From the NCBI GenBank assembly GCA_965224065.1, contig CBDCYF010000005.1, positions 372,001 to 436,000 on the forward strand: a stretch of DNA of 64,000 bases, read 5' to 3'. The DNA comes from JAOTZA01 sp965224065. GTDB lineage: Bacteria; Acidobacteriota; Thermoanaerobaculia; Multivoradales; JAHEKO01. Each line of letters opens with the position of its first letter. The stretch's first letter is position 1. The notes beneath the pieces were generated by a model. It saw only the letters and a program-made list of their open reading frames with translations. It made no database searches and had not been told where the DNA came from. Made by a program: the position numbers and the translations under genes. This document shows positions 41,801 to 51,356 of this stretch, in pieces.

Positions 41801-43798
41801 CTAGCCGGTGGCGGCCGCGGCTTTGCGACGCTGTTCTTCGACCAGCTCGACCAGCGGGCCCGGCGAGACCGGCTCGAGCTGGCTGTGCGCCCATTCGGCG
41901 GCGTCCACGACTTGAACGATCGGCACCTCGCCCAGACCCTTGAGCCGGGCGTTGCCGAGCTTGCGCAGCCCCACCGGCACGGGGCCACCCTCGTCCTCGA
42001 CCTCGAAAACCAGATAGCGGCGCCCCCCTTGTTGGACCACGCCGCAGCTCCCTGCGAGATCGATCTCGCCGAGCTGTTCGATAAAGGCCTCGGTGGCGAC
42101 GATTCCCTCGTTGACCAGCCCACCGCTGTGGTCGATATAGGCGAAGAACGGCTTGTCGGTGGCGGTCTCCGGGCGCCGTGTCTGGCCGCGGCTGACCGGT
42201 TTGAAGAAGCGGTCGACGTCCTTGGCCGAGTAGCCGTTGGCGAGCAAAAAGACCCGGACGTCGTCCAGCTCGTGGGAGGTCTTGCCGGTGGTCAGCCGGG
42301 AGAGCTCGACGATGCCGTGCCCAAAGAACTCGTATCGGTGCCCGGCCCCGGCGACCTGGATCGGCAGAAGCCGGTACTGGCCGTAGTTGAGGGCGACGCG
42401 CATCCCTCGATTGAACGGGAAGTCCTCTTCTAAAACCCGTCGATAGTACCTCTGCAGCCGGATCGCGGCGGCCAGCAGAAGATGGGGATGTCGACCCGAG
42501 TAGAGAGCGCCGTCACCGAGGTACTTTTCGAGCTGCGCTTTGTGTTCGGTCGCGATGCTGTTGACCCGGCGTTGGAACCGAAAGATGCGGCGAAACGAGA
42601 GGTCCTGGGCGGTGGTGCCGGAGCGCCTCAGGATCGAGATGATCGAGGAGAAGTCGGTGATGTCGTAGACCAGCCCAAAACGGCGGACCACGGGGTCGAC
42701 GACCAGCGGATTGCTGAAATCGAGCGGCCGGGTGGTGGCCGAGAGCTTTACCTCGCTCCGCCGGGTACCCAGTCCCCGAAGCACGCCGGCGCGACATCTG
42801 TAGCTCCCCTCGCGCTCTTCGACCGGGACGACATAGCGCCGGAGGTCAAAAAGCAGCTCGAATTCCTTGAGCCGCAGCAGCAGGTGCTCCCAGACCCGCA
42901 CGTACTCGGGGCCGAGGAGTTTCTCCACTTTGTATTCCTTGAGCCCGGAGAGAAACTCCAGGTACCCCGGCCGGATCATCAGTTGCCAGGGGTTGGTGAG
43001 ATGCTCCAGCCCAAAGAAGCTCCGGATCAGGCCCCTCAGCTCGTTCTTTCTCTCGAGTACCTTGGCGTGCCAGGTTTGCAGCTCCTGGAACCGCCGAAGA
43101 AAATCGGCCGAGTCGATGCGCAGGTAGAAATCGAAGTAGTCCGCCAGCTCCCGCAGATCCGGCCCGATGTGGTCTTCGGTAAGGATCAGGACGTTGTCGC
43201 GCATCCGCGCCAGGGACTCGGGGAACAGCTCGTCCTCGGCTTCGTCGGTGTCGGCGCCGGCGTTCTGGACGATCTCGTAGGTCGCGGCCAGGACGCGGTC
43301 GAGATAGCGCTGGAAAATCCGGTACTTGACCGCGCCGGCGGAGGTTTTGCCGACGTCGTGGTGACGGCGCCGGACCTCGGCCGGCACTTCTTTGAAGACT
43401 CTCGAGACGGCGATCGAATGATAGAGCCAGAAAATGCTGGGGAACGAACGCCCAAAGCTCGAGCTGACGGCGTTGTTGGTCGCTTCGATGAGATGTGTGC
43501 CGTAGTCCGACCAGGCAAGGTCGACCCGCCGGCCGTCGGTCGCCACACCGCGGATCCTTTCGATCTCGAGCTCCTGCTCCTCGAGCACGTAGCGCTCCAG
43601 CGTTTCGCGGAGGGCGAGGCTCCCGGCCGTCAGCAGGACCGGAAAACCCAGGACCGGGGTCGCCTCTTCGTTGTCGAGGAAGATCCGCTGCGGCAGCGGG
43701 ATTTTGGCGTTGCGGCCGACGACACTGGCGAGGTCACTTCCGTCGGGTAGCAGGAAGCTCCCGGGCCGCAGCAGGCGGAGCAGATCGGTGGTGCTCAC
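41801..43798 (-). CDS. Large protein with a class III nucleotidyl-cyclase-like domain
   Basis: 665 residues, no signal peptide. Residues 1-370 are mostly helical with no family I recognise. About 374-500 resemble an adenylate/guanylate cyclase catalytic fold: GLVYDITDFSSI (first metal Asp at 379), QLEKYLGDGALYSG (second metal Asp at 429) and RGMRVALNYGQYRL. The transition-state Asn/Arg motif is not obvious (GIVELSRLTTG in its place), so activity is uncertain. The C-terminal ~130 residues are a further, strand-rich module. GTG start at 43798. It lies just upstream of purC. Confidence 0.6.
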   Translation of the reverse strand: MSTTDLLRLLRPGSFLLPDGSDLASVVGRNAKIPLPQRIFLDNEEATPVLGFPVLLTAGSLALRETLERYVLEEQELEIERIRGVATDGRRVDLAWSDYGTHLIEATNNAVSSSFGRSFPSIFWLYHSIAVSRVFKEVPAEVRRRHHDVGKTSAGAVKYRIFQRYLDRVLAATYEIVQNAGADTDEAEDELFPESLARMRDNVLILTEDHIGPDLRELADYFDFYLRIDSADFLRRFQELQTWHAKVLERKNELRGLIRSFFGLEHLTNPWQLMIRPGYLEFLSGLKEYKVEKLLGPEYVRVWEHLLLRLKEFELLFDLRRYVVPVEEREGSYRCRAGVLRGLGTRRSEVKLSATTRPLDFSNPLVVDPVVRRFGLVYDITDFSSIISILRRSGTTAQDLSFRRIFRFQRRVNSIATEHKAQLEKYLGDGALYSGRHPHLLLAAAIRLQRYYRRVLEEDFPFNRGMRVALNYGQYRLLPIQVAGAGHRYEFFGHGIVELSRLTTGKTSHELDDVRVFLLANGYSAKDVDRFFKPVSRGQTRRPETATDKPFFAYIDHSGGLVNEGIVATEAFIEQLGEIDLAGSCGVVQQGGRRYLVFEVEDEGGPVPVGLRKLGNARLKGLGEVPIVQVVDAAEWAHSQLEPVSPGPLVELVEEQRRKAAAATG

Positions 43799-44020
43799 AG
43801 GCCGCTAGTCTACCTGCCGCTCCGCCGTCGGCGGATGAGAGGCTCCGATCGGCGACGGCGCCGAGGCCTGGTGGAACGCTCTCCGGACCTCTCGCGGGCT
43901 GTTAAACTTTGCCCGCAGATTTCATAGCTTGGTCGCGTTCTCCCGGCCGGGCGGCGGCGATCCGCGCACCCGGTTCGGGCGTCGTGATTCGAGTGGTGGA
44001 GACGTAACCCAGGAGCGTCG

Positions 44021-45505
44021 ATGGCCAAGCTGACCAAGTTTCGAGTACTCACCGAAAGCCCCAAGGGGGCCGATCTTTTTGTCGTTGGTTGTTTCGAGCG
44101 CGAGGCACCGCTCACCGGAGGTCTGCCGCGCCGGATCGTGACGACGGCCAAGGCGGCGGCGGCGCGAAAGGGATTTCGCGGTCGGGCCGGGCAATTGGCG
44201 CTGGCTCGCTCCTCGGCGCCGGGCACGCCATCGGTGGCGGTCTGGGGCCTGGGGCGGCGCACCGCCTTTGGCGGTCGCGGCCTGTCGCTTTTTGTGACGC
44301 GAGCGACCAAGGCGGCGGCAAAAGACGGGTACTCGTATCCGACGCTCGTCGTGCCGGACCACCCGGCCGCGGAGGGAGAGACCGCCGCTCTCCGGGTGCT
44401 CAGGGAGCTCGCTCTGGCCGGCTATCGGTTCGACGGCTACCGCAAGAAACGCCGGGAACGGACGTTGGGCCGCGCAGCGGTGCTCCCACCGGTAGGCTCC
44501 ATCGCGGCCTACCGGCGGGCGTTGACATGGGCCCGTCCCATTGCCGAAGGCGTAGCCCTGGCCCGCGATCTCGCCAACACGCCACCCAACGACGCCGACC
44601 CCGAGTGGATGGCGTCGGAAGCCGGCCGGTTGGCCGAGGCCACCGGGTACGAGATCGAAGTGCTCGGACCCAAGGAGTTGGAGAAGAAAGGCATGGGGGG
44701 CATCCTGGCGGTGGGCTCCGGTTCGCGCAAGCCGCCCCGGCTGGTGCGCTTGTCGGCCGGAGAAGGCGACGAGACCATTTCTTTTGTCGGCAAGGGGGTC
44801 ACTTTTGACACCGGGGGGATCTCGATCAAGCCCTCGGCGTCGATGGACGACATGAAGTTCGACAAGTGCGGGGCTTGCGCGGTGCTGGGGCTGGCCCGCT
44901 CGACCAGCGGGCTGAAGCTCCCGTTTCGGCTCAACTACTATTTGCCGTTGGCGGAGAACATGCCTGATGGAGCCGCCTATCGACCGGGCGACATCGTGCA
45001 CTGCTACAACGGCAAGACCGTCGAGATCCTCAACACCGACGCCGAGGGGCGGATGATCCTCGCCGATGCCCTGGCCTGGGCGGCAGAGGAGAAGCCCGAC
45101 GCGCTGATCGACTTTGCGACCTTGACCGGCGCCTGTGTCGTAGCGCTCGGCCGTGAGGGGGCGGGTCTTTTTACTCCCAGCGACTCGCTCGCCTCCGAGC
45201 TGCTCGCGGCCTCGGACAGCTCGCGAGAGAAGCTGTGGCGGTTGCCGCTTTGGAGACAGTTCACTCGCGCCATGGAAGGCCGCCACGCGGACCTGCGCAA
45301 TACCGGCGGCCGGTGGGGAGGAGCTTCGACCGCCGCCGCGTTTCTGGCCGAGTTTGTGGGCCGCCGCAAGCGTTGGGCGCACCTCGACATCGCGGGTCCG
45401 GCCTATGTGGGCAAAAACGCCAAGGAGCGCTACGGGGCCACCGGTTATGGCGTGGCCCTGGCGTCCACCTGGCTCTTGCAACGGGCCGGGATTCTCAGCG
45501 ACTAG
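44021..45505 (+). CDS. pepA: Leucyl aminopeptidase (M17)
   Basis: 494 residues. The catalytic C-terminal domain has FVGKGVTFDTGGISIKPSAS (residues 255-274), MDDMKFDKCGA and the signature NTDAEGR (338-344), supplying the two-metal ligands, catalytic Lys and Arg. It removes N-terminal residues from peptides in the cytoplasm. The N-terminal domain is more diverged, as is common. It is followed 50 bases later by two peptide-transporter ATPase genes, which fits peptide import and breakdown. Confidence 0.95.
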   Translation: MAKLTKFRVLTESPKGADLFVVGCFEREAPLTGGLPRRIVTTAKAAAARKGFRGRAGQLALARSSAPGTPSVAVWGLGRRTAFGGRGLSLFVTRATKAAAKDGYSYPTLVVPDHPAAEGETAALRVLRELALAGYRFDGYRKKRRERTLGRAAVLPPVGSIAAYRRALTWARPIAEGVALARDLANTPPNDADPEWMASEAGRLAEATGYEIEVLGPKELEKKGMGGILAVGSGSRKPPRLVRLSAGEGDETISFVGKGVTFDTGGISIKPSASMDDMKFDKCGACAVLGLARSTSGLKLPFRLNYYLPLAENMPDGAAYRPGDIVHCYNGKTVEILNTDAEGRMILADALAWAAEEKPDALIDFATLTGACVVALGREGAGLFTPSDSLASELLAASDSSREKLWRLPLWRQFTRAMEGRHADLRNTGGRWGGASTAAAFLAEFVGRRKRWAHLDIAGPAYVGKNAKERYGATGYGVALASTWLLQRAGILSD

Positions 45506-45557
45506 GGAGCTGGCCGCTACCGTCTGGACGGCTATCACGGGCTGCTGGGACTGCTAG

Positions 45558-46583
45558 ATGGAGCCGCTGCTCTCGATTCAGGAACTGACCGTCGCCTTTC
45601 CGAGTGGTGGTGGCTGGGTGCCGGTGGTCCGCCGGCTGTCGCTCGAAGTCGGACGGGGCGAGTTTGTCGGTCTGGTCGGTGAGTCCGGCTCGGGGAAGAG
45701 CATCACCGCTCTGGCGACGCTCGGTCTTGTGCCGCCACCCGGCCGGGTACGCGCCGGGCGAGTGCTGGTCGAGGGGGCGGACATCGCGGCGTTTTCGGAG
45801 GAAGAGCTCCGGCGCATCCGGGGGGCCAAGGTGGCGATGGTCTTCCAGGAGCCGTCGAGCGCGCTCAACCCGGTCTTTACCATCGGTTTTCAGATTGTCG
45901 AGGCCATTCGGGTGCACAAAAGGATCCGGCGGCGCGAGGCGCGCCAAGAGGCCCGGCGGCTGCTGGAGCTGGTGGCCATGCCGGACGCGCGCCAGCGCCT
46001 GAAGGACTATCCGCACCAGCTTTCGGGCGGCCAGAAGCAGCGGGCGATGATCGCAATGGCCCTGGCGGCCAAGCCGGATCTGTTGATTGCGGACGAGCCC
46101 ACCACCGCTCTGGACGTGACCATCCAGGCGCAGATCCTCGAGCTACTCGAGAGACTGCGGGGAGAGCTCGGCCTGGCGGTGCTGCTGATCACCCACGACC
46201 TCGCGGTCGTGGCGGAGACCTGCGAGCGGGTGGTGGTCATGTACGCCGGCGAGGCGGTCGAAGAGGCTCCGGTCGAGAGGCTGTTTGCCGACCCACAGCA
46301 TCCCTACACGCGGGGCCTGCTCGCGGCGCTGCCGCGCTTGAGCACCGCCGGGGAGACGCGGCGGACCCGGCTCGAGCCGATTCCCGGCCGTGTCCCAGCG
46401 CCCGCCGGCTTACCCGCGGGGTGCGCCTTCCATCCGCGTTGTGCGGAGGTCTTCGAACCGTGCTCGACGCGCGCGCCCGAGCTCATCCAGGTGGCCTCCG
46501 ACCACACGGCACGCTGTCTGCTCTACGGTGGGGCCCCGGCCCTAACCGGCCCGACCCCACCGGACGACGAGGAGGGCCTCTGA
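45558..46583 (+). CDS. Oligo/dipeptide ABC transporter ATPase (DppD/OppD type)
   Basis: 341 residues: Walker A GESGSGKS (41-48), signature LSGGQKQR (155-162), Walker B LLIADEP with TTALD, H-loop ITHD. The C-terminal oligopeptide-transporter extension has the cysteine motif CAFHPRCAEVFEPC that can hold an Fe-S cluster. It pairs with the next gene. No permease or binding-protein gene lies beside it in this window. Confidence 0.93.
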   Translation: MEPLLSIQELTVAFPSGGGWVPVVRRLSLEVGRGEFVGLVGESGSGKSITALATLGLVPPPGRVRAGRVLVEGADIAAFSEEELRRIRGAKVAMVFQEPSSALNPVFTIGFQIVEAIRVHKRIRRREARQEARRLLELVAMPDARQRLKDYPHQLSGGQKQRAMIAMALAAKPDLLIADEPTTALDVTIQAQILELLERLRGELGLAVLLITHDLAVVAETCERVVVMYAGEAVEEAPVERLFADPQHPYTRGLLAALPRLSTAGETRRTRLEPIPGRVPAPAGLPAGCAFHPRCAEVFEPCSTRAPELIQVASDHTARCLLYGGAPALTGPTPPDDEEGL

Positions 46584-47560
46584 GCGCGCTTCTCGAGATT
46601 CGCGATCTGAGCAAGCACTTCCCGGTCAAGCGTGGCGTGCTCCAGCGGGTGACCGGCTATGTGCGAGCGGTCGACCGGGTGAACGCCGCGCTGTCCGAGG
46701 GGGAGACCTACGCGCTGGTGGGAGAGTCGGGGAGCGGCAAGACGACGCTGGGGCGGTGTGTTATTCGCTTGATCGAACCGACCTCCGGTCAGATCCTCTT
46801 TCAAGGCGAGGACATCGCGCGGCTCCGACCACGGGAGCTGCGCCGCCGCCGCCGGCACTTTCAGATGGTCTTCCAGGACCCCTACGGCTCTCTCAATCCC
46901 AGGATGCGGGTCGCCCAGATCGTCGGCGAGCCGCTGGCGGTGCACCGGATCGTGGAGCGGCGTGACCGCCGCGAGGAGGTGGCGAGGCTCCTCACGCTCG
47001 TGGGTCTCGATCGGGAAGCGCTCGATCGCTACCCCCACGAGTTCTCCGGTGGCCAGCGGCAGAGGATCGGGATTGCCCGGGCGCTCGCCACCCGCCCCGA
47101 GCTGTTGGTGGCCGATGAGCCGGTATCGGCGCTCGATGTCTCGGTTCAAGCCCAGATCATCAATCTGCTGGAAGACCTCAAAGACCGGCTGGGGCTGACG
47201 CTGCTTTTTATCTCGCACGATCTGGCGGTCGTCCAGCAGATCGCCGACCGCGTCGGAGTCCTCTATCTGGGCCGTCTGGTCGAGGAGGCCCCGAGTCACC
47301 GTCTTTTCACTCGGCCACAACACCCCTACACCGTCAGCCTGTTGTCGGCGGTGCCGGTGCCTGTGCCGGGTGGTGGCCGCACTCGATTGGTGCTCCCCGG
47401 AGAGCCACCGAGCCCCACGGACCCACCGCCCGGCTGCCCGTTTCATCCGCGCTGCCCGATCGCGCGCGAGCGCTGTGCGACCGATCCTCCGGAGCGATCT
47501 CCGACGTCCACCGGTCACTCAGTGGCCTGCCACTATCCGGGAGAGCTGGAGGCTGGATGA
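46580..47560 (+). CDS. Oligo/dipeptide ABC transporter ATPase (DppF/OppF type), CTG start
   Basis: 326 residues if started at the CTG at 46580, which overlaps the TGA of the previous gene exactly as other pairs here use GTGA or ATGA. No ATG, GTG or TTG lies in frame between 46424 and the conserved N-terminus (LLEIRDLSKHFPV). Walker A GESGSGKTT, signature FSGGQRQR, Walker B LLVADEPVSALD, H-loop ISHD and the C-terminal CPFHPRCPIARERC motif are intact. It forms the ATPase heterodimer with the upstream protein. Confidence 0.88.
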   Translation: MSALLEIRDLSKHFPVKRGVLQRVTGYVRAVDRVNAALSEGETYALVGESGSGKTTLGRCVIRLIEPTSGQILFQGEDIARLRPRELRRRRRHFQMVFQDPYGSLNPRMRVAQIVGEPLAVHRIVERRDRREEVARLLTLVGLDREALDRYPHEFSGGQRQRIGIARALATRPELLVADEPVSALDVSVQAQIINLLEDLKDRLGLTLLFISHDLAVVQQIADRVGVLYLGRLVEEAPSHRLFTRPQHPYTVSLLSAVPVPVPGGGRTRLVLPGEPPSPTDPPPGCPFHPRCPIARERCATDPPERSPTSTGHSVACHYPGELEAG

Positions 47561-47718
47561 GGTGCCGCGGCCGGCACGTGGCCGGCGACGACGCCCCCCC
47601 GGACAAGGTGGAACTTTCTCCAGGTCTCAACGTAGGATCCAATGGGGCGTGGACCCCGAAACATGGTAGAACGTGCCGGGGCGGACGCCTCTTTTCGTTC
47701 AAATCTAGGAGAGTTGTG

Positions 47719-49359
47719 ATGAGAGACGCATTGCGGAATCGCCTCGCCTGCCGGACCGCTCTTGCCGCTTGGGCGATCGCGGCGCTATCCGTTCTCGGAG
47801 CCCCACCTCCGCCGGTCGGCGCCGGGGTCACGGTCGATACCCAGCTCCGCGAAGCGGAGGGTGCGCCGGTGTTGCGCATCGAAGACGGGGCCCTCCGGCT
47901 GACCCTGGAAGAGGCTCTGTCGACGGCCCTGGAGCGCAATCTCGGGCTAGTGGTCGAGCGCTATCGTCTGACCGAGTCCGAGCTCGGTGTGGACCAGAGC
48001 CTGGGGATCTTTGACCCGGTTTTTACCGCGGATCTGAGCTCGAGCGACGACACATCGCCGTCGGCCTCAAATCTGGACGGCGCCGACGTCCAGACCTCCG
48101 AGCGACAGCTCTGGAACTTCGGCCTCAACCGCTTGGTGTCGACCGGTGGAACCGGCTCGCTCAGCTTTACCAACAGCCGATTCGAGACCAACTCGCTGTT
48201 CGCCTCGCTCAACCCGAGCTTTAGCAGCGGGCTGGACTTCAATTTTGCGCAACCGCTGCTGCGGGACCGCGGCAAGGAGACGACCCGGCGGGGGATCTTG
48301 ATCGCCCAGACCAATCGCGACATCAGCGTGGAGAACTTCGAAAATCAGGTCGTCTCGGTACTCGAGACCGTCGAGAGCACGTACTGGAGCCTAGTCGAAG
48401 CGCGGGCGCAGTTGGCGGTCGCCGAGGAAAGTCTGGCCTTGGCCAAGCAGCTTCACGAACAAAACGAGATCCGCGTCGACGTCGGCACTCTCGCGCCGCT
48501 CGAGCTGGTGCAAAGCGAGGCAGGCGTTGCCACGCGGGAAGAGGAGATCATCCGCGCGCGGGGATTGGTGGGAGACAGCGAAGACCGCCTGCGCCAGTTG
48601 CTCAACCTCGACGACGGTGAGAGTTGGAGCTTGTCTATCGTGCCCGAGAGCGATCCCGAGACCGAGCCCATCGAGATCGATGTCGAAGCGGCCATCGACA
48701 CCGCGCTCGCCGAAAGGCCGGAAGTCCGCAGCAAGCGCCTAGAGCAGGACAACCGGGGGCTTGACGCACGCTATTTCGCCAACCAGCAAAAGCCGCGTCT
48801 GGATCTCAATGTGCGCTATGGCGTCAACGGCATCGGCGGCGATGTCCCGGGGGGCGTCAATCCCTTTACTGGAGAGGTCATCCTGCCGGTCCCAGGCGAT
48901 TACGGCGACGCTCTCGAGCAAGTCGGCAACGCGGATTTCGACGGCTGGACGGTCGCCCTCAACCTCGGCTACACGATCTTCAACCGGTCGGCGGAGGCGC
49001 GCCGAGCGCTGGCCGATGTTGCCTTCGAGCGCGGTGAAGTGGAGCTCCGCGACCTGGAGCTGGGGGTGGCGACCGAGGTCCGCCGCTTGGCCCGAGCCGT
49101 CGACACCGCGGCGCAGGCGCGCGCCTCGGCCGGCGTGTCGCGGCGGTTGGCGGAAAAGAACCTCGAAGCCGAGCAAAAGCGCTACGATAACGGCATGTCC
49201 ACCAGCTATCAGGTGTTGGAGATCCAAGAGGACCTGAGCTCGGCGCGCAGCCGCGAGGTCAGCGCGGTGGCGGGCTACCGGCGCGCCCTGCTGTTCTTCT
49301 ACAAGGCCATCGGCCGGTTGACCGAGGAAAACGACGTCGAGATCGTCGGCGCCCCGTAG
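47719..49359 (+). CDS. TolC-family outer-membrane efflux protein
   Basis: 546 residues from an ATG with AGGAGAG upstream; the frame open from 47557 precedes any start signal. Signal peptide (AAWAIAALSVLGAPP), then two outer-membrane-efflux (OEP) repeats: LTLEEALSTALERNLGLVVERY at the start and long coiled-coil helices such as VAEESLALAKQLHEQNEIR and AEQKRYDNGMSTSYQVLEIQ. It forms the trimeric outer-membrane tunnel for the MacAB-type pump encoded downstream. Confidence 0.92.
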   Translation: MRDALRNRLACRTALAAWAIAALSVLGAPPPPVGAGVTVDTQLREAEGAPVLRIEDGALRLTLEEALSTALERNLGLVVERYRLTESELGVDQSLGIFDPVFTADLSSSDDTSPSASNLDGADVQTSERQLWNFGLNRLVSTGGTGSLSFTNSRFETNSLFASLNPSFSSGLDFNFAQPLLRDRGKETTRRGILIAQTNRDISVENFENQVVSVLETVESTYWSLVEARAQLAVAEESLALAKQLHEQNEIRVDVGTLAPLELVQSEAGVATREEEIIRARGLVGDSEDRLRQLLNLDDGESWSLSIVPESDPETEPIEIDVEAAIDTALAERPEVRSKRLEQDNRGLDARYFANQQKPRLDLNVRYGVNGIGGDVPGGVNPFTGEVILPVPGDYGDALEQVGNADFDGWTVALNLGYTIFNRSAEARRALADVAFERGEVELRDLELGVATEVRRLARAVDTAAQARASAGVSRRLAEKNLEAEQKRYDNGMSTSYQVLEIQEDLSSARSREVSAVAGYRRALLFFYKAIGRLTEENDVEIVGAP

Positions 49360-49395
49360 CGGCTCTCGACAAGCGCGGCGAGAAGAGGAGAACGG

Positions 49396-50100
49396 ATGCA
49401 CGATTCCGCCTTTGGTCGTTTTGCCGGAGTGCTGGCGGCGCCGACCAAGACATTTCAGTCGATTGCGCAAAAGCCCACCTGGCTGGTGCCGCTGCTGGTC
49501 ATCGTGGTGATCGGCCTGGCGATCACCGTGCTGTTGGTCGGCAAGCTGGATTTTGGCCAGCTCGCCCGCGAGGCGATCGAGCAGCGGGGCGCGCAGCTCT
49601 CCGAGGAGCAGATCGAGAGGCAAGTCGATCTTCAGGAACGGGTCGGACCGACTTTCGCCATCCTGAGCCAGGTCGTCGGAGGTCCGTTGATCTTTCTGCT
49701 GGTCTCGGCGTGCTTTTTGGTCGTGTTCAAGATGCTCGGAGGCGAGCTCACCTTTGTCAAGAGCCTCTCGACCTACCTGTACTCCCTGACGCCACGACTG
49801 GTGGCCGGACTGCTGTCCGTGCCGGTGATCCTGGGCAAGAGCGATTTTTCCGCGGCCGAGGTCCAGCGGGGGAGCTTTCTGGCCTCCAACCCCGCAGCTT
49901 TTGTCTCGGAAGATACCGGCCCCGCGCTGACCGCGCTCCTGGCCAGCCTCGATATCTTTTCTATCTGGACGGTGGTGCTGGCGGTGATCGGTTATTCGAT
50001 CGTCGCCAAGGTGTCGAAGGGGACCGCGGCGATCGGTGTGATCGGCCTGTGGCTAGTCTATGTGCTGGGTAAGGTGGGTCTGACCGCGGCGTTCAGCTAG
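49396..50100 (+). CDS. Yip1-domain membrane protein
   Basis: 234 residues; AGGAG precedes the ATG. N-terminal FAGVLAAPTKTFQSIAQKPTWLVPLLVI is the usual lead of bacterial Yip1/DUF1282 proteins. Five to six membrane helices follow (IVVIGLAITVLLVG, GGPLIFLLVSACFLVVFKM, FSIWTVVLAVIGYSIV, GVIGLWLVYVLGKVGL). Role unknown. It sits between the TolC-type and MacA-type genes and is probably part of the same operon. Confidence 0.85.
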   Translation: MHDSAFGRFAGVLAAPTKTFQSIAQKPTWLVPLLVIVVIGLAITVLLVGKLDFGQLAREAIEQRGAQLSEEQIERQVDLQERVGPTFAILSQVVGGPLIFLLVSACFLVVFKMLGGELTFVKSLSTYLYSLTPRLVAGLLSVPVILGKSDFSAAEVQRGSFLASNPAAFVSEDTGPALTALLASLDIFSIWTVVLAVIGYSIVAKVSKGTAAIGVIGLWLVYVLGKVGLTAAFS

Positions 50101-50118
50101 TCTGCTCCGAGGAAGAGT

Positions 50119-51351
50119 TTGGGGAAAAAAATCCTGATCGGGCTGGGCGTCGCCGTGCTCCTCGGCGCCGTCCTGTGGGCGAGTTTCAAGACCACGCGCA
50201 AGGAAGGGGTACGGGTCTACGCCGAAGAGGCGGTGGTTCGCGACATCTCGCGGATCGTCAAGGCGACCGGGCAGATCGATCCCCGCATCAAGGTCAATAT
50301 CTCGGCGCATGTCATCGGCAAGATCGAGAAGCTGTGGGTGGAAGAGGGGGACGAGGTCGAGGAGGGAGCGCCGTTTTTGCAGCTCGAGACCGAGGCCTTT
50401 GTGGCGGCGCGGGATCAGACCGCGGCCCAGTTGGGGATCGCTCGCTCCCGGTTGCGCCAGGCCGAGATCTCGCTCGAGGATGCGCGGCTGAAGCTACGCC
50501 GGATGGAGCGTTTGAGCACCGAGCAGATCGCCTCGGCCGAACAACTGGAGGCCGCCACTCTCGCCGAAGCCTCCGCGCGGCTGGCGGTCGAGCAGGCAAG
50601 GGAGACGGTCACCCAGAGTCGCGCGGCTCTCGATAAGGCACGTGACGACCTCTCCAAAGCGACGATCTTTGCGCCGCTGACCGGCCGGGTCATCGAGCTC
50701 AACGCCGAAGAGGGAGAGGTCGTGGTCTCGGGAACGATGAACAATCCGGGCTCGGTGATCGGCACCATCGCCGATCTATCGGAGATTCTGGCCGAGGTGG
50801 ATGTCGACGAGACCGAGGTCTCCTATCTGGAGATCGGCCAGAAGACCGTGCTCAAGGTGGATGCCCTGGCCGAGCGGGAGTACAGTGGCCGGGTCGTCGA
50901 GATCGGCAGCTCGGGCTTCGAATTGCCGCAGCAGCCGGATGTGACCTTCTTCAAGGTCAAGATCCTTCTGGATGAGCCCGACGCCGAGCTGAGGCCCGGC
51001 ATGTCGGTGAGGGCCGAGGTGACCACGGCCACTGAGAAAGACGTTATCTCCGTGCCGATTCAGTCGGTGGTGAACCGGCTCCCGATCGATGGCGATGGCG
51101 ACCCGAACGCGGCAAACGCCAGCGACGCGTCCGAGGAGGTTCGCGTGGTGTTTGTGGTGGACGACGACGTGGTGCTCCAGAAGGCGGTCGAGACCGGCTT
51201 GAGCGACCCGACGCACGTAGCCTTGCTCGGCGGCGTGGGGGAGGGAGACCGCGTCGTGACCGGACCGTACCGCTCGCTCAAACAGCTCGAGGACGGGGAC
51301 ACGGTCAGGGTTCAGGAGGAAGGCGAGAGCGAGGACGACGAAGAGAGTTAG
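50119..51351 (+). CDS. MacA/HlyD-type periplasmic efflux adaptor
   Basis: 410 residues; TTG start with GAGGAAGAG upstream. One N-terminal membrane helix (ILIGLGVAVLLGAVLWASF), lipoyl/barrel-sandwich halves (VIGKIEKLWVEEGDEVEEGA; TIFAPLTGRVIELNAEEGEVV), a hairpin coiled coil between them, and a beta-barrel domain (VDVDETEVSYLEIGQ). It bridges the inner-membrane MacB-type complex to the TolC-type channel. A long acidic C-terminus (EEGESEDDEES) is unusual. Confidence 0.92.
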   Translation: MGKKILIGLGVAVLLGAVLWASFKTTRKEGVRVYAEEAVVRDISRIVKATGQIDPRIKVNISAHVIGKIEKLWVEEGDEVEEGAPFLQLETEAFVAARDQTAAQLGIARSRLRQAEISLEDARLKLRRMERLSTEQIASAEQLEAATLAEASARLAVEQARETVTQSRAALDKARDDLSKATIFAPLTGRVIELNAEEGEVVVSGTMNNPGSVIGTIADLSEILAEVDVDETEVSYLEIGQKTVLKVDALAEREYSGRVVEIGSSGFELPQQPDVTFFKVKILLDEPDAELRPGMSVRAEVTTATEKDVISVPIQSVVNRLPIDGDGDPNAANASDASEEVRVVFVVDDDVVLQKAVETGLSDPTHVALLGGVGEGDRVVTGPYRSLKQLEDGDTVRVQEEGESEDDEES

Positions 51352-51356
51352 CGGCG

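Noticed and set aside
43922..45538. Long minus-strand open frame opposite pepA
   Set aside because: Antisense shadow of a gene with a complete M17 active site.
47557..47718. N-terminal extension of the TolC-type gene
   Set aside because: The signal peptide and ribosome-binding site belong to the ATG at 47719; the extension has no export signal.
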